From: UBA1672 sp050633505
GTDB taxonomy: Bacteria > Pseudomonadota > Alphaproteobacteria > Micavibrionales > Micavibrionaceae
Length of the DNA stretch: 64,000 nt
Reading direction: 5' to 3'
Assembly: GCA_050633505.1 (NCBI GenBank)
Contig: JBOEGQ010000004.1
Coordinates: 186,001-250,000 of the forward strand
A model generated the notes under the pieces. That model was not told the DNA's origin. It was given only the letters and a program-made list of their open reading frames with translations, and searched no databases. Shown here piece by piece: positions 42,684 through 51,799 of this stretch. The translations under genes were made by a program, and so were the position numbers. Each line of letters begins with the position of its first letter. The first letter of the stretch is position 1.

Positions 42684-44006
42684 CTATGCGTCAGGGTAAA
42701 TCGGAAAACGTTTACACAACGCTTCCACTTTTTCCTTAACTGATTTTTCAACTTCTGCGTTACCGTCCAGTCCGTTTGCCTTAAGTCCATCGAGAACCTC
42801 TGTCGCATACTGACCGACAAGTTTAAACTCTTCCACACCAAAACCACGAGATGTCGCAGCAGGTGTTCCAAGACGCACACCGGATGTTACCATAGGTGGA
42901 GCAGGATCAAAAGGAACCGCATTCTTATTACATGTCATGCCGGCGCGCTCTAACGCCTCTTCCGTATCCTTACCTGTCAGACCTTTTGGACGTAGATCCA
43001 CAAGAACAATATGGCTGTCTGTTCCACCTGAAACGATATCACATCCACCAGCCTTCAAAGTTTCGGCTAATGCGCGTGCATTATCAACAACAGCCTGACC
43101 GTATTCCTTAAATTCTGGTTTTAACGCTTCACCATATGACACGGCTTTACCTGCAATTACATGCATCAACGGTCCACCTTGAATTCCTGGGAAAATCGCA
43201 GAGTTCAGCTTTTTGAAGATATCCAAATCATTTGTCAGGATCATACCACCACGTGGGCCACGCAATGTTTTATGCGTTGTCGTTGTTGTAATATGTGCAT
43301 GTGGTACAGGTGACGGATATGTTCCCGCCGCAATCAGACCCGCATAGTGCGCCATATCAACAAACAAGTATGCACCAACAGAATCCGCAATTTCACGGAA
43401 GCGTGCAAAATCAATATGACGTGGATATGCAGATGCACCCGCAACAATCATCTTAGGCTTATGCTCTTTAGCAAGCCTTTCAACTTCATCATAATCCAGC
43501 AAAGAATCACTTTCGCGAACACCGTATTGAATTGCATTGAACCATTTACCGGACTGGTTCGGAGCCGCACCATGTGTCAAGTGACCACCAGCAGCAAGAG
43601 ACATACCAAGAATTGTATCACCCGGCTGAAGCAAAGCCATCATAACACCTTGGTTTGCCTGAGACCCTGAATTTGGCTGAACGTTTGCGTATTTCGCACC
43701 GAATAGCTCTTTCGCGCGTTCACGGGCAATGTTTTCAACAACATCTGCAAACTCACATCCACCATAATAACGACGCCCCGGATAACCTTCCGCGTATTTA
43801 TTTGTGAAAACAGACCCCTGAGCCTGTAAAACAGCCTTTGAGACGATGTTTTCTGATGCGATAAGTTCAATACCGTCTTGTTGACGTGTTAACTCACCTT
43901 GGATGGCTCCGAATACTTCAGAATCACGACTGGATAGCTCCTCTGTGAAAAATCCGTTATCATCAAAGCTCTCAATATTTTCTGCTGCATTACTCATGGT
44001 TTTCAT
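42684..44006 (-). CDS. glyA: Serine hydroxymethyltransferase
   Basis: PLP enzyme that makes glycine and 5,10-methylene-THF from serine. The 440 residues show IELIASENIVSKAVLQAQGSVFTNKYAEGYPGRRYYGG, PNSGSQANQGV, VDMAHYAGLIAAG and TTTTHKTLRGPRGGMIL with the PLP lysine in THKTLRG. FDPAPPMVTSGVRLGTPA is near the end. Twenty bp after rpiB. Confidence 0.97.
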   Translation of the reverse strand: MKTMSNAAENIESFDDNGFFTEELSSRDSEVFGAIQGELTRQQDGIELIASENIVSKAVLQAQGSVFTNKYAEGYPGRRYYGGCEFADVVENIARERAKELFGAKYANVQPNSGSQANQGVMMALLQPGDTILGMSLAAGGHLTHGAAPNQSGKWFNAIQYGVRESDSLLDYDEVERLAKEHKPKMIVAGASAYPRHIDFARFREIADSVGAYLFVDMAHYAGLIAAGTYPSPVPHAHITTTTTHKTLRGPRGGMILTNDLDIFKKLNSAIFPGIQGGPLMHVIAGKAVSYGEALKPEFKEYGQAVVDNARALAETLKAGGCDIVSGGTDSHIVLVDLRPKGLTGKDTEEALERAGMTCNKNAVPFDPAPPMVTSGVRLGTPAATSRGFGVEEFKLVGQYATEVLDGLKANGLDGNAEVEKSVKEKVEALCKRFPIYPDA

Positions 44007-44025
44007 TACCCTTTCATTAAAAAAA

Positions 44026-44460
44026 CTATGTATTTACTGACAATTGGTCTACACGGCGCGCATGGCGGCCACCTTCATATTCTGTATTTAAAAATGCCTC
44101 AACGATGTCAAATGCGACAAGCTCTCCGATAATGCGCTCACCCAAGGCAAGGACGTTTGCATCATTGTGTTGGCGCGTAAGACGTGCCATCGTTGCATTG
44201 GTGCATAAAGCCGCTCTTATTTGCGGATAGCGGTTTGCGGCAATAGAAATACCAATGCCTGTACCACAGATAAGAATGCCACGTTCAACCTGTTCATCAG
44301 CAATCGCTTTGGCCATAGCTTGACCATATGCGGGATAATCAACCGAATCAGATGAATCAGTTCCAAGATCCAGAAAGTCTATTTTGGATTTGAAGTGCGC
44401 TTTAATTGCTTCTTTAAGCGCGTAACCACCATGATCACAGGCAATTGCAAGCTTTTCCAT
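44026..44460 (-). CDS. rpiB: Ribose-5-phosphate isomerase B
   Basis: Interconverts ribose-5-P and ribulose-5-P. The 144 residues show IACDHGGYALKEAI, DYPAYGQAMAKAI, GILICGTGIGISIAANRYPQIRAALC with the active Cys in CGTGIG, and HNDANVLALGERIIG. The ATG at 44460 has AAAGGA 8 nt upstream and gives the usual N-terminus, so the ten codons before it are excluded. It supplies the ribulose-5-phosphate used by RibB in the same gene block. Confidence 0.94.
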   Translation of the reverse strand: MEKLAIACDHGGYALKEAIKAHFKSKIDFLDLGTDSSDSVDYPAYGQAMAKAIADEQVERGILICGTGIGISIAANRYPQIRAALCTNATMARLTRQHNDANVLALGERIIGELVAFDIVEAFLNTEYEGGRHARRVDQLSVNT

Positions 44461-44542
44461 CTTGTGTCCTTTTGCGCTTTTTATCGTCACATTATTTAAA
44501 GAGACACAATATATAGTAGGAGTTGGTATAAGAAATCAATCC

Positions 44543-44746
44543 CTAAATCACACCCTTTTTACGCAAGACATATTCGAGACGTTTTAGGGCATTACGTTTT
44601 AGGATATTCTGCTGTGCATTTGCTGGCCCTTGAACAGAGACTTCGGTTAAGGATTGTGTATCCATAGCAGATATTTTCACAAAATTCCCGATTGGCGCAT
44701 GGAACTCTATGATGATCTCTCTACCTTGTAGGGGATCAGATGACAT
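44543..44746 (-). CDS. DUF6898 family protein
   Basis: A 67-residue conserved alphaproteobacterial protein. EIIIEFHAPIGNFVKISAMDTQSLTEVSVQGPA forms a small beta unit, followed by a basic helix LKRNALKRLEYVLRKKG. It has no known function. It sits between the LdtR-type MarR gene (6 bp upstream) and rpiB, its common location. Confidence 0.78.
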   Translation of the reverse strand: MSSDPLQGREIIIEFHAPIGNFVKISAMDTQSLTEVSVQGPANAQQNILKRNALKRLEYVLRKKGVI

Positions 44747-44752
44747 TACGGA

Positions 44753-45211
44753 CTAGAACCCACCGCCAAAGTTAGTTTGCTGCGCCCAAAAGCGCTCTAA
44801 CATTTTCAAGGTTTTATTCATATCATCAAGGCGTTCATCTGTGATTTCACTGCCTTCAATCTGCTCTTCATGACGATCAAACATATCCGAGATCATCTTA
44901 CGCAATTCAGCCCCTTTATCCGACAGACGTACACGGATCGAACGTTTATCATGGACGGAGCGTTCCTGAACCAAATAGTCATTTTCAACCATTTTCTTAA
45001 CGTTATAGGAGACATTGGACCCCAGATAATATCCGCGAATAGTCAACTCACCGACGGTCATCTCATCCTCTCCGACATTATAAAGGATCATACATTGAAC
45101 GTTATTAATGTCTTGAATATTCTTTTTATCCAATTCAACCTTCAACACATCCAAAAAATGACGGTGCAATCGCTCTATAAGCTGAATAGACTCGTAATAA
45201 GATGTTGTCAC
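44753..45211 (-). CDS. MarR family regulator, LdtR-like
   Basis: A 152-residue winged-helix regulator. IERLHRHFLDVLKVELDKKNIQDINNVQCMILYNVGEDEMTVGEL and GYYLGSNVSYNVKKMVENDYLVQERSVHDKRSIRVRLSDKG match the LdtR group, which in rhizobia and Liberibacter controls an L,D-transpeptidase and osmotic tolerance. The start is GTG with GGAG 7 nt upstream. A perfect palindrome AAGATATCTT lies 12 bp upstream of it and may be its own operator. It is divergent from hemB, and an L,D-transpeptidase gene lies at 56.3 kb, although a shared site was not found there. Confidence 0.85.
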   Translation of the reverse strand: MTTSYYESIQLIERLHRHFLDVLKVELDKKNIQDINNVQCMILYNVGEDEMTVGELTIRGYYLGSNVSYNVKKMVENDYLVQERSVHDKRSIRVRLSDKGAELRKMISDMFDRHEEQIEGSEITDERLDDMNKTLKMLERFWAQQTNFGGGF

Positions 45212-45222
45212 AATTTATCTCC

Positions 45223-45232
45223 AAGATATCTT
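45223..45232. promoter_or_regulatory. Palindrome AAGATATCTT, possible MarR operator
   Basis: A perfect 10-bp palindrome 12 bp upstream of the LdtR-like gene's start, within a run of TTATCT repeats (45215-45220, 45232-45237 and 45243-45248). The position suits autorepression. The short length makes chance possible. Confidence 0.3.
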
Positions 45233-45345
45233 TATCTAGTATTTATCTGATTTGCGGCGATCATAATTAAAGTTTTACGATTGCGCAAAGTGATTTTATA
45301 TATATTTTAGGTTAAATAAACTTAAAAAACACATAAGATACCATT

Positions 45346-46332
45346 ATGATCAACAACTTCTCTCCATCAAAGCGCATGCGTCGCCTTCGCCAATCTTCAT
45401 GGGTGCGTGAAATGTGTCAGGAAAACCGTCTTCATGTTTCAGACCTTATCTGGCCAGTCTTTGTCTTAGAGGGAAAGAATAGGAAAGAGCCCATTGATTC
45501 TATGCCGGGGGTATACCGTCATTCTATCGACACATTACTTGAAGAAGTAAAACGGGCAAAAGATCTGGGGATATGTGCGATTGCCCTATTCCCCGTAATA
45601 CCGGCAGAGTTGAAAACCGAAGACGGACAGGAATCGTTTAACCCTGATAACCTGATGTGCCGTGCGATTTGCGCGATTAAAAAAGCAGTTCCGGATATTG
45701 GCTTAATTACAGATGTTGCGCTTGATCCGTATACAAGTCACGGACATGACGGCCTTATTATTGATAATGAAATTGCTAACGATGAAACTGTTGAAATACT
45801 CTGTAAACAAGCCCTTGTACAAGCACAAGCCGGAGCCGATATTATCGCACCATCAGATATGATGGATGGCCGCGTTGGCGCCATCAGACAAGCACTTGAT
45901 CACAGCACACATCACAACACCATGATTATGGCATATGCGGCAAAATATGCATCTGCCTTTTACGGGCCTTTTCGTGATGCGGTACAATCCTCTGGTTGCT
46001 TAAGCGGAGACAAAAAAACCTATCAAATGAACCCCTCCAATGCCGATGAAGCACTCCACGAGGTGGAACTGGACCTTGAAGAAGGCGCGGACATGATCAT
46101 GGTAAAGCCTGGCATGCCTTATCTGGACATAATCAAGTCAGTAAAGTCAGAATTCGGCGTGCCAACATTTGCATATCATGTTAGCGGTGAGTTTGCGATG
46201 CTTCACGCCGCAGCACAAAATGGTTGGCTCGACTATGATAAAACACTCATGGAAACAATGATCGCATTCAAGCGCGCCGGGTGTGATGGCATCCTCACCT
46301 ACGCCGCACCTGACATTGCAAAACATATATAA
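45346..46332 (+). CDS. hemB: Delta-aminolevulinic acid dehydratase (porphobilinogen synthase)
   Basis: Joins two aminolevulinates into porphobilinogen for haem and other tetrapyrroles. The 328 residues have RMRRLRQSSWVREMCQEN, DVALDPYTSHGHDGLI, DIIAPSDMMDGRVGAIR, YAAKYASAFYGPFRDA with the Schiff-base lysine in AKYAS, and MVKPGMPYLDII with the second active lysine. The metal region DVALDPYTSHGHDG lacks the Cys triad of zinc enzymes, implying a magnesium-type enzyme as in other alphaproteobacteria. Divergent from the MarR gene. Confidence 0.97.
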   Translation: MINNFSPSKRMRRLRQSSWVREMCQENRLHVSDLIWPVFVLEGKNRKEPIDSMPGVYRHSIDTLLEEVKRAKDLGICAIALFPVIPAELKTEDGQESFNPDNLMCRAICAIKKAVPDIGLITDVALDPYTSHGHDGLIIDNEIANDETVEILCKQALVQAQAGADIIAPSDMMDGRVGAIRQALDHSTHHNTMIMAYAAKYASAFYGPFRDAVQSSGCLSGDKKTYQMNPSNADEALHEVELDLEEGADMIMVKPGMPYLDIIKSVKSEFGVPTFAYHVSGEFAMLHAAAQNGWLDYDKTLMETMIAFKRAGCDGILTYAAPDIAKHI

Positions 46333-46482
46333 GGTTTTTCTATAATTTCTTGATTTCCAAGGGAAAATACGGCAAAATACGTATATTCCTTTATTTCTTG
46401 TGTATGTTTTTAACTTTCTGCGTACCGCTATATCTACGGCATGGATTATATCATATATAAACATGAATAAGTTCCATGCTAA

Positions 46483-46509
46483 GGCACAAGAGCAAGAATT
46501 GCTTGTGCC
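46483..46509. other. Hairpin between hemB and motA
   Basis: GGCACAAG (46483-46490) pairs perfectly with CTTGTGCC (46502-46509) over an 11-nt loop; an inner AGCAA/TTGCT helix is an alternative fold. It lies 33 nt before the motA start and 150 nt after hemB. No T-run follows, so it is not a standard terminator. The rest of the 209-bp gap shows nothing clear. Confidence 0.4.
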
Positions 46510-46541
46510 CTAAAAATAACGCTTAAGGAAAAAGTAATACA

Positions 46542-47432
46542 ATGAAATTTGTCGGTATCTTACTTGTTTTCGTTTGTACTTTCGGTGGCTTGATTATGGC
46601 CGCGGGCATGGAAAAGGCCATGCACCTCCTAACAGGAATTATCCTACCGGCAACACCTGCTGAAACTGTAATTATTATGGGGTGTGCTATTGCGGCATTC
46701 ATGATTGCCAACTCTATGGATACAATCAAAGGGACACTCAAATACTTCAGCGCGCTTGCAAAACCCTCTGCATATTCCAAAGATGACTATATCGAGCTTC
46801 TAAGTATGCTTTTCATGACGTTCAAATTGGCGCGATCCAAAGGATTTCTGGCTCTGGAAAAGCATATTGAGAACTCTCATGAAAGTACATTATTTTCTCA
46901 ATTCCCAAAATTTCATGGTAATCATCATGCGCTTGAATTTATGTGTGATTACCTTCGAATCATCTCTTTAGGAAATGAAGACCCTGGCCAAATTGGTAGC
47001 CTGATGGATAAGGAAATTGCAGAAATATCCCATCATGAGCACCATCCCGGCCACGCGGTTCACCATATGGCAGAGGGTATCCCCGCTCTTGGTATTGTTG
47101 CGGCGGTTCTTGGTGTTATTAAAACGATGGCCTCTATTTCAGAACCGCCAGAGGTTCTGGGTAAGCTCATTGGTGGCGCCTTAGTTGGTACATTTCTCGG
47201 CGTGTGGCTTTCATATGCTATTGTTGGCCCTATTTCGCTCGCAATGACAGAAAAAGCAGATACAGAAGTGATGTATTATAAAATTCTGAGGATCGCGATT
47301 ACAACCTTTTTGACCGGAGCCGCGCCACAGGTCGCAATTGAGTTTGCGCGAAAGACTCTTCCTCACAATGTACAGCCTAGCTTTGCAGAATTAGAGGAAA
47401 TCCTGAACGAACTTCCTGCACCACCGGAGTAA
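46542..47432 (+). CDS. motA: Flagellar motor stator protein MotA
   Basis: Proton-channel stator subunit that drives flagellar rotation with MotB. The 296 residues have four membrane segments (about 1-20, 34-54, 170-190 and 205-225), a large cytoplasmic loop, and the MotA motif HHMAEGIPALGIVAAVLGVIKTM in the third. KLIGGALVGTFLGVWLSYAIVGPI marks the fourth. AAGGA precedes the ATG. Two bp before motB. Confidence 0.95.
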   Translation: MKFVGILLVFVCTFGGLIMAAGMEKAMHLLTGIILPATPAETVIIMGCAIAAFMIANSMDTIKGTLKYFSALAKPSAYSKDDYIELLSMLFMTFKLARSKGFLALEKHIENSHESTLFSQFPKFHGNHHALEFMCDYLRIISLGNEDPGQIGSLMDKEIAEISHHEHHPGHAVHHMAEGIPALGIVAAVLGVIKTMASISEPPEVLGKLIGGALVGTFLGVWLSYAIVGPISLAMTEKADTEVMYYKILRIAITTFLTGAAPQVAIEFARKTLPHNVQPSFAELEEILNELPAPPE

Positions 47433-47434
47433 AC

Positions 47435-48415
47435 ATGAGCGAGAACGCCCTTATTAAAATTGAGGTCATCAAACTCCCCTATCGTCATCATGGTGGTGCA
47501 TGGAAGGTTGCTTATGCCGACTTTGTGACGGCGATGATGGCATTCTTTCTACTTATGTGGTTGTTGAATGTTGTTACAGATGAACAAAAACAAGCCATTT
47601 CAGATCATTTTAGCCCAAGCCACCCCGCAGTTTCAGATAGAACCAGTGGTGCAGGTGGTGTTATGGGTGGCCTAACCATGTCCCCCGAAGGCGCCATGGC
47701 ATCACAGAAGAATCCCCTGATCCCGATGCAGGTGACGCAACAACGCAAACGAGGCGGTGACGTCAAATCAAAGGTCAACAACGCAGAAAAAAAACGTGAA
47801 GAAGCCGAACAAAAACGTTTCGAAAAAGCCGCTCAGAAAATTAAAGAAGCCATTGAAAAGAATCCTAAGCTTAAAAAACTAAAAGACAATGTCCTCATTG
47901 ATATTACACCGGAAGGTCTTCGTATCCAGATTATAGATCGCGATGGCGAGACTATGTTCCCCTCAGGCAGTGCACGTATGTACGGAAAAACGAAGCTTTT
48001 ATTGGAACAAATCACTGAGATTGTATTAGATATGCCAAATGAAGTCTCCGTTCGTGGACACACAGATGCCGCACGTTACGCCCCCGGTGCAACATATACG
48101 AACTGGGAACTTTCGGCAGACCGTGCCAATGCATCACGCCGTGTCATGTTGGGTTCAAAAATGCCAACAGACCGCCTGAATAATGTCATGGGCAAAGCCG
48201 CAACAGAGCTTCTTATTCAGGACAACCCACTTGACCCTCGTAATCGACGAATTACCCTGATCCTTTTGAAAGAGGCAATCACAAATCCTCTTCCACCTGA
48301 AGAATATGATGAGGATGATGCACCTTTGGAAGAGCTAAGTGAAGAACCACCTTCTTTACCATCTATACCAAACAACCCGTATACAAGAACGCCTGGCGCG
48401 GTTGAGTTCCCTTAA
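47435..48415 (+). CDS. motB: Flagellar motor protein MotB
   Basis: Stator partner of MotA that anchors to peptidoglycan. The 326 residues have the N-terminal helix GGAWKVAYADFVTAMMAFFLLMWLLNVV with the proton-binding Asp29, a linker rich in Lys, Glu and Gln (about 110-145), and an OmpA-like peptidoglycan-binding domain (about 155-280; VRGHTDAARYAPGATYTNWELSADRA). The acidic and Pro-rich tail is extra. The ribosome site GGAG lies within the end of motA, so the pair is translationally coupled. No other flagellar genes are in the window. Confidence 0.95.
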   Translation: MSENALIKIEVIKLPYRHHGGAWKVAYADFVTAMMAFFLLMWLLNVVTDEQKQAISDHFSPSHPAVSDRTSGAGGVMGGLTMSPEGAMASQKNPLIPMQVTQQRKRGGDVKSKVNNAEKKREEAEQKRFEKAAQKIKEAIEKNPKLKKLKDNVLIDITPEGLRIQIIDRDGETMFPSGSARMYGKTKLLLEQITEIVLDMPNEVSVRGHTDAARYAPGATYTNWELSADRANASRRVMLGSKMPTDRLNNVMGKAATELLIQDNPLDPRNRRITLILLKEAITNPLPPEEYDEDDAPLEELSEEPPSLPSIPNNPYTRTPGAVEFP

Positions 48416-48705
48416 AGGAACACTTGTAAAAGTAATCCCAAAAAGATAATTACGGCGAAGAATAAAAGGTAAAAAACCGAAAAGAAGAGCGCAGCCGTAA
48501 ACCGTTTCATTGCTAAAAAAATTGCCGCAGATGCCACAGAAAACAGCAACAATCCCATATATACAATGATCTCGGGGTCGTGCTCCCAATTATGATTGTA
48601 CGTTTCGATAAAGTTATCTGATAATCCAAAGGTGGATACAAATAAAACACAGAGCAGCATAAAATCCAATATCAGGAAAATATATGCCCATATTTTACGT
48701 TCCAT
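48412..48705 (-). CDS. Small three-helix membrane protein of unknown function
   Basis: A 97-residue hydrophobic protein with three predicted transmembrane helices (WAYIFLILDFMLLCVLFV, IIVYMGLLLFSVASAAIFLAM, AALFFSVFYLLFFAVIIFLGLLL). The loop between the first two contains ETYNHNWEHDPE. I recognise no family. It overlaps the end of motB by 4 bp on the opposite strand and follows parC by 8 bp, so it is likely cotranscribed with recO and parC. Confidence 0.68.
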   Translation of the reverse strand: MERKIWAYIFLILDFMLLCVLFVSTFGLSDNFIETYNHNWEHDPEIIVYMGLLLFSVASAAIFLAMKRFTAALFFSVFYLLFFAVIIFLGLLLQVFL

Positions 48706-48713
48706 ATTGTTCT

Positions 48714-50957
48714 CTAGAACTTATAGTCAAATCGATTGCTCTTTGGGAAACCATTTGGAGGCAGACGCCCTGCACCCGCACGTTTTCCAATCCATGGGGT
48801 TATATCGTCAACTGTCGTGGAACCTGAACCGTACTTATAAGACAACCCCTCTTCCAAATTGAAACTTTTCGCATCAGATAAGCCGCCATCCTTGAACTTC
48901 TGCAAGATAACACCTTTACCCTTACTCATTTCCGGAACATCATCAAGTGGGAAGACCAACATCTTTCGGTTCTTGCCTATAACAGCAATATGGTCATCAT
49001 TATCATCAATATAACGACAGATTGCCGCCTCTACACTCCCCGAGACATTAAGAATCTGTTTCCCTGTTTTTGTTTGTGCGACAACATCATCTGATCGAAC
49101 AACAAAACCACGCCCATCTGTAGAGGCCAATAAGATTTTCCGTTCTGGTTCATGTAGACGCATAATACAAATATTTGCATCATTGGGGATATCCACCATA
49201 ATTCGCAACGGTTCACCGAATCCACGACCAGACGGCAATTTGTCACACCCTAAAGTGTAGAAACGTCCATTCGTGGCAAAGATGACCAACTTATCTGTCG
49301 TTTGTGCCTCAATAACAAACTGTCCCCGATCACCCTCTTTATATTTAATTTCTGCAGGTTTGTGCCCGTGCCCCTTCATGGCCTTGATCCAGCCTTGCGC
49401 GGAGCAAATCACGGTAATCGGCTCTTTCTCAATCATTACCGCATCCAAATCAACTGCGATCGGCTTAGGTGCAGAACCAATAATTGTACGGCGCTTACCA
49501 AGGTCAGTTTCAGGGCCGAACATTTCCTTAAGATTGGCAATCTTCTTCTTAATTTTTGTCCATTGACGCGCCTCTGAACCAATTAGTTTTTCAAGTGCAT
49601 CACGCTCTTTCGAAAGCTCATCATGCTCACCACGAATTTCCATTTCTTCCAATTTATGAAGTCGACGTAGACGTAGGTTCAAGATTGCTTCAACCTGCGT
49701 CTCTGTTAGGTTGAATGTCTCAATCAGACACTCTTTTGGTTTTTCTTCAAAACGAATAATGCGGATCACTTCATCAACATTTAAGAAAACAACCAGATAA
49801 CCTTCTAATACCTCTAGGCGATGCAAAACCTTTTCCAAACGAAAACGAGAACGACGCACCAAGACTTCCTGCTGATGATTCAACCAATTTTGAAGCGCCT
49901 CTTTCAGGTTCATAACCTTTGGCACCAAACCGTTTTCAAGCACGTTAAGATTCATATTGAACCGTGTCTCAAGATCACAACTACGGAAGAGTGCCTCCAT
50001 TAAGATCTCTGGCTCAACATTACGGTTTTTGGGAACAAGAACGAGACGCACATCTTCTGCCGACTCATCACGCACATCGTCCAAAAGCGGGACTTTTTTG
50101 AGGTTGATCAAATCTGCAATTTTTTCAACCAACTTTGATTTCTGAACCTGATACGGAATTTCACTCACAACGATTTGGTACATCCCCTGTTTCAGGTCTT
50201 CTTTTTCCCATTTCGCACGAACCCGAAATGCACCTTTCCCTGTTTCATAGGCACGCACAATGTCTTCTTTTTTCTCAACTAACGTACCGCCTGTTGGCAT
50301 ATCAGGCCCCTGCACAACATCAACAAGCTCTGCCACAGTTGGGTCTTTATCAAGCATAAGTTCCATTGCTTCACAAAGCTCTGCCACATTATGAGGCGGA
50401 ATATTCGTGGCCATACCAACCGCAATACCACTTGACCCGTTTGCCAACAGATTGGGGAATCCCCCCGGCAAGACAACGGGCTCATTCTCTGACCCGTCAT
50501 ACGTTAAACGAAAATCGACTGCATCTTCTTCAATTCCATCAAGTAGTAAAAGAGCAACGTCGGTTAATTTTGCCTCTGTATACCTCATCGCGGCGGCATT
50601 ATCGCCATCAATATTACCAAAATTCCCCTGCCCGTTTACCAAGGGGTAACGTTGCGCGAAGTCTTGTGCCAGACGCACCATCGCGTCATAAACCGCCGTA
50701 TCACCATGCGGATGAAATTTACCAATAACGTCACCAACAACACGTGCAGACTTCTTGGGCTGCTTATCCGGGTTCAGCTTTAGTTGATACATCGCGTACA
50801 TCAAACGACGGTGCACAGGCTTCATCCCATCACGTACATCAGGTAGAGAACGGCTCATAATCGTTGACAGTGCATAAGAAAGATATCTTTCAGAAAGAAT
50901 CTCGCCCATTGGCTGATCGATAATGTCATTGGCTGCAGTACTGTTATCCTGAGGCAT
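48714..50957 (-). CDS. parC: DNA topoisomerase IV subunit A
   Basis: DNA-cleaving subunit of topoisomerase IV; its partner ParE is at 9.2 kb. The 747-residue length fits ParC. Signatures are SYALSTIMSRSLPDVRDGMKPVHRRLMYAMY, GKFHPHGDTAVYDAMVRLAQDF and QGNFGNIDGDNAAAMRYTEAKL with the catalytic tyrosine in MRYTEAKL. At the quinolone-relevant site, where Escherichia coli ParC has Ser80 and Glu84, this protein has Thr and Asp. The C-terminal domain is the reduced set of beta-pinwheel blades of ParC. Fourteen bp overlap with recO. Confidence 0.95.
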   Translation of the reverse strand: MPQDNSTAANDIIDQPMGEILSERYLSYALSTIMSRSLPDVRDGMKPVHRRLMYAMYQLKLNPDKQPKKSARVVGDVIGKFHPHGDTAVYDAMVRLAQDFAQRYPLVNGQGNFGNIDGDNAAAMRYTEAKLTDVALLLLDGIEEDAVDFRLTYDGSENEPVVLPGGFPNLLANGSSGIAVGMATNIPPHNVAELCEAMELMLDKDPTVAELVDVVQGPDMPTGGTLVEKKEDIVRAYETGKGAFRVRAKWEKEDLKQGMYQIVVSEIPYQVQKSKLVEKIADLINLKKVPLLDDVRDESAEDVRLVLVPKNRNVEPEILMEALFRSCDLETRFNMNLNVLENGLVPKVMNLKEALQNWLNHQQEVLVRRSRFRLEKVLHRLEVLEGYLVVFLNVDEVIRIIRFEEKPKECLIETFNLTETQVEAILNLRLRRLHKLEEMEIRGEHDELSKERDALEKLIGSEARQWTKIKKKIANLKEMFGPETDLGKRRTIIGSAPKPIAVDLDAVMIEKEPITVICSAQGWIKAMKGHGHKPAEIKYKEGDRGQFVIEAQTTDKLVIFATNGRFYTLGCDKLPSGRGFGEPLRIMVDIPNDANICIMRLHEPERKILLASTDGRGFVVRSDDVVAQTKTGKQILNVSGSVEAAICRYIDDNDDHIAVIGKNRKMLVFPLDDVPEMSKGKGVILQKFKDGGLSDAKSFNLEEGLSYKYGSGSTTVDDITPWIGKRAGAGRLPPNGFPKSNRFDYKF

Positions 50958-51744
50958 AGATATCCCTATTCAAATCTTCTGTTTTATTCTTTTTACATCC
51001 TGATGAGCCTTCTGTTTTGGCAAACTGTTCAGAAAAACGCAAGCCTAACCTGTATCTTGCTTCAGGCAATCCACGATTATGATGCGCAAAAACCCAATGT
51101 TCAAAGAAATACTGGGTCATCGCAATCCCCTGTATTATGTTCTGCATATCCACACCTCCTCCAGAAGGCGCCAAAAACTTTGGTAAAGGAAGTAGTTTAT
51201 CCTTATACGGTTCTCCTGCATCTGAACTTACAGCGCGCCCGGTTTTGGGAGATACATAGGATAGAGCCGTATGGTCTCCCCCTCCCGCACAACGTGTCAA
51301 ATCAAGAGAAAAGCCAAGTTCCTTCAACAAGGCAATTTCCCACATGATATACCCCGCCTCCCAGACATCTCCATCAAAGATATCCAATAACGCAAGAAAA
51401 CCATGATACAGGCTTTTGCCACCCTCATTATCCGGCAAAGCTTGATCACATAGAGCGCACGCAGACTGAAGAGCTGCAAGCTTTAACGCATCATGCATAA
51501 TACGCGCCGCAGTAGAACGCGAAAGTTCCACAGAAAGAGCACCCAAACTTTCTGTATTACGTGCCTGCCAATGTGCATCAACAACACTACCGACCTCTAA
51601 GGTTCCGCGGTTCTTTTTTGAAAATGCACCACGCACATACCCTGTGCGTCGCCCATAATCAGGCGTCAACACAGAAACGATCGCACCACTTTCACCATGT
51701 GGGCGTACAGATAATATAACTGCCTGATCTTGCCATTGTTCCAT
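50944..51744 (-). CDS. recO: DNA repair protein RecO
   Basis: Recombination mediator that helps load RecA at gaps with RecR and RecF. The 266 residues begin with an OB-fold (QDQAVILSVRPHGESGAIVSVLTPDYGRRTGYVRGA). A helical region follows with the ELGFSLDLTRCAGGGDHTALSYVSPKTGRAVS segment; the usual zinc-site cysteines are reduced. The C-terminus QYFFEHWVFAHHNRGLPEARYRL is typical. It overlaps the parC start by 14 bp, and is divergent from the Ldh-family gene. Confidence 0.92.
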   Translation of the reverse strand: MEQWQDQAVILSVRPHGESGAIVSVLTPDYGRRTGYVRGAFSKKNRGTLEVGSVVDAHWQARNTESLGALSVELSRSTAARIMHDALKLAALQSACALCDQALPDNEGGKSLYHGFLALLDIFDGDVWEAGYIMWEIALLKELGFSLDLTRCAGGGDHTALSYVSPKTGRAVSSDAGEPYKDKLLPLPKFLAPSGGGVDMQNIIQGIAMTQYFFEHWVFAHHNRGLPEARYRLGLRFSEQFAKTEGSSGCKKNKTEDLNRDIYASG

Positions 51745-51799
51745 AAGAGGTTATTATCGCGTTTTGTTTCATATGATTCTAGGTCAGGGTTAAAAATAG

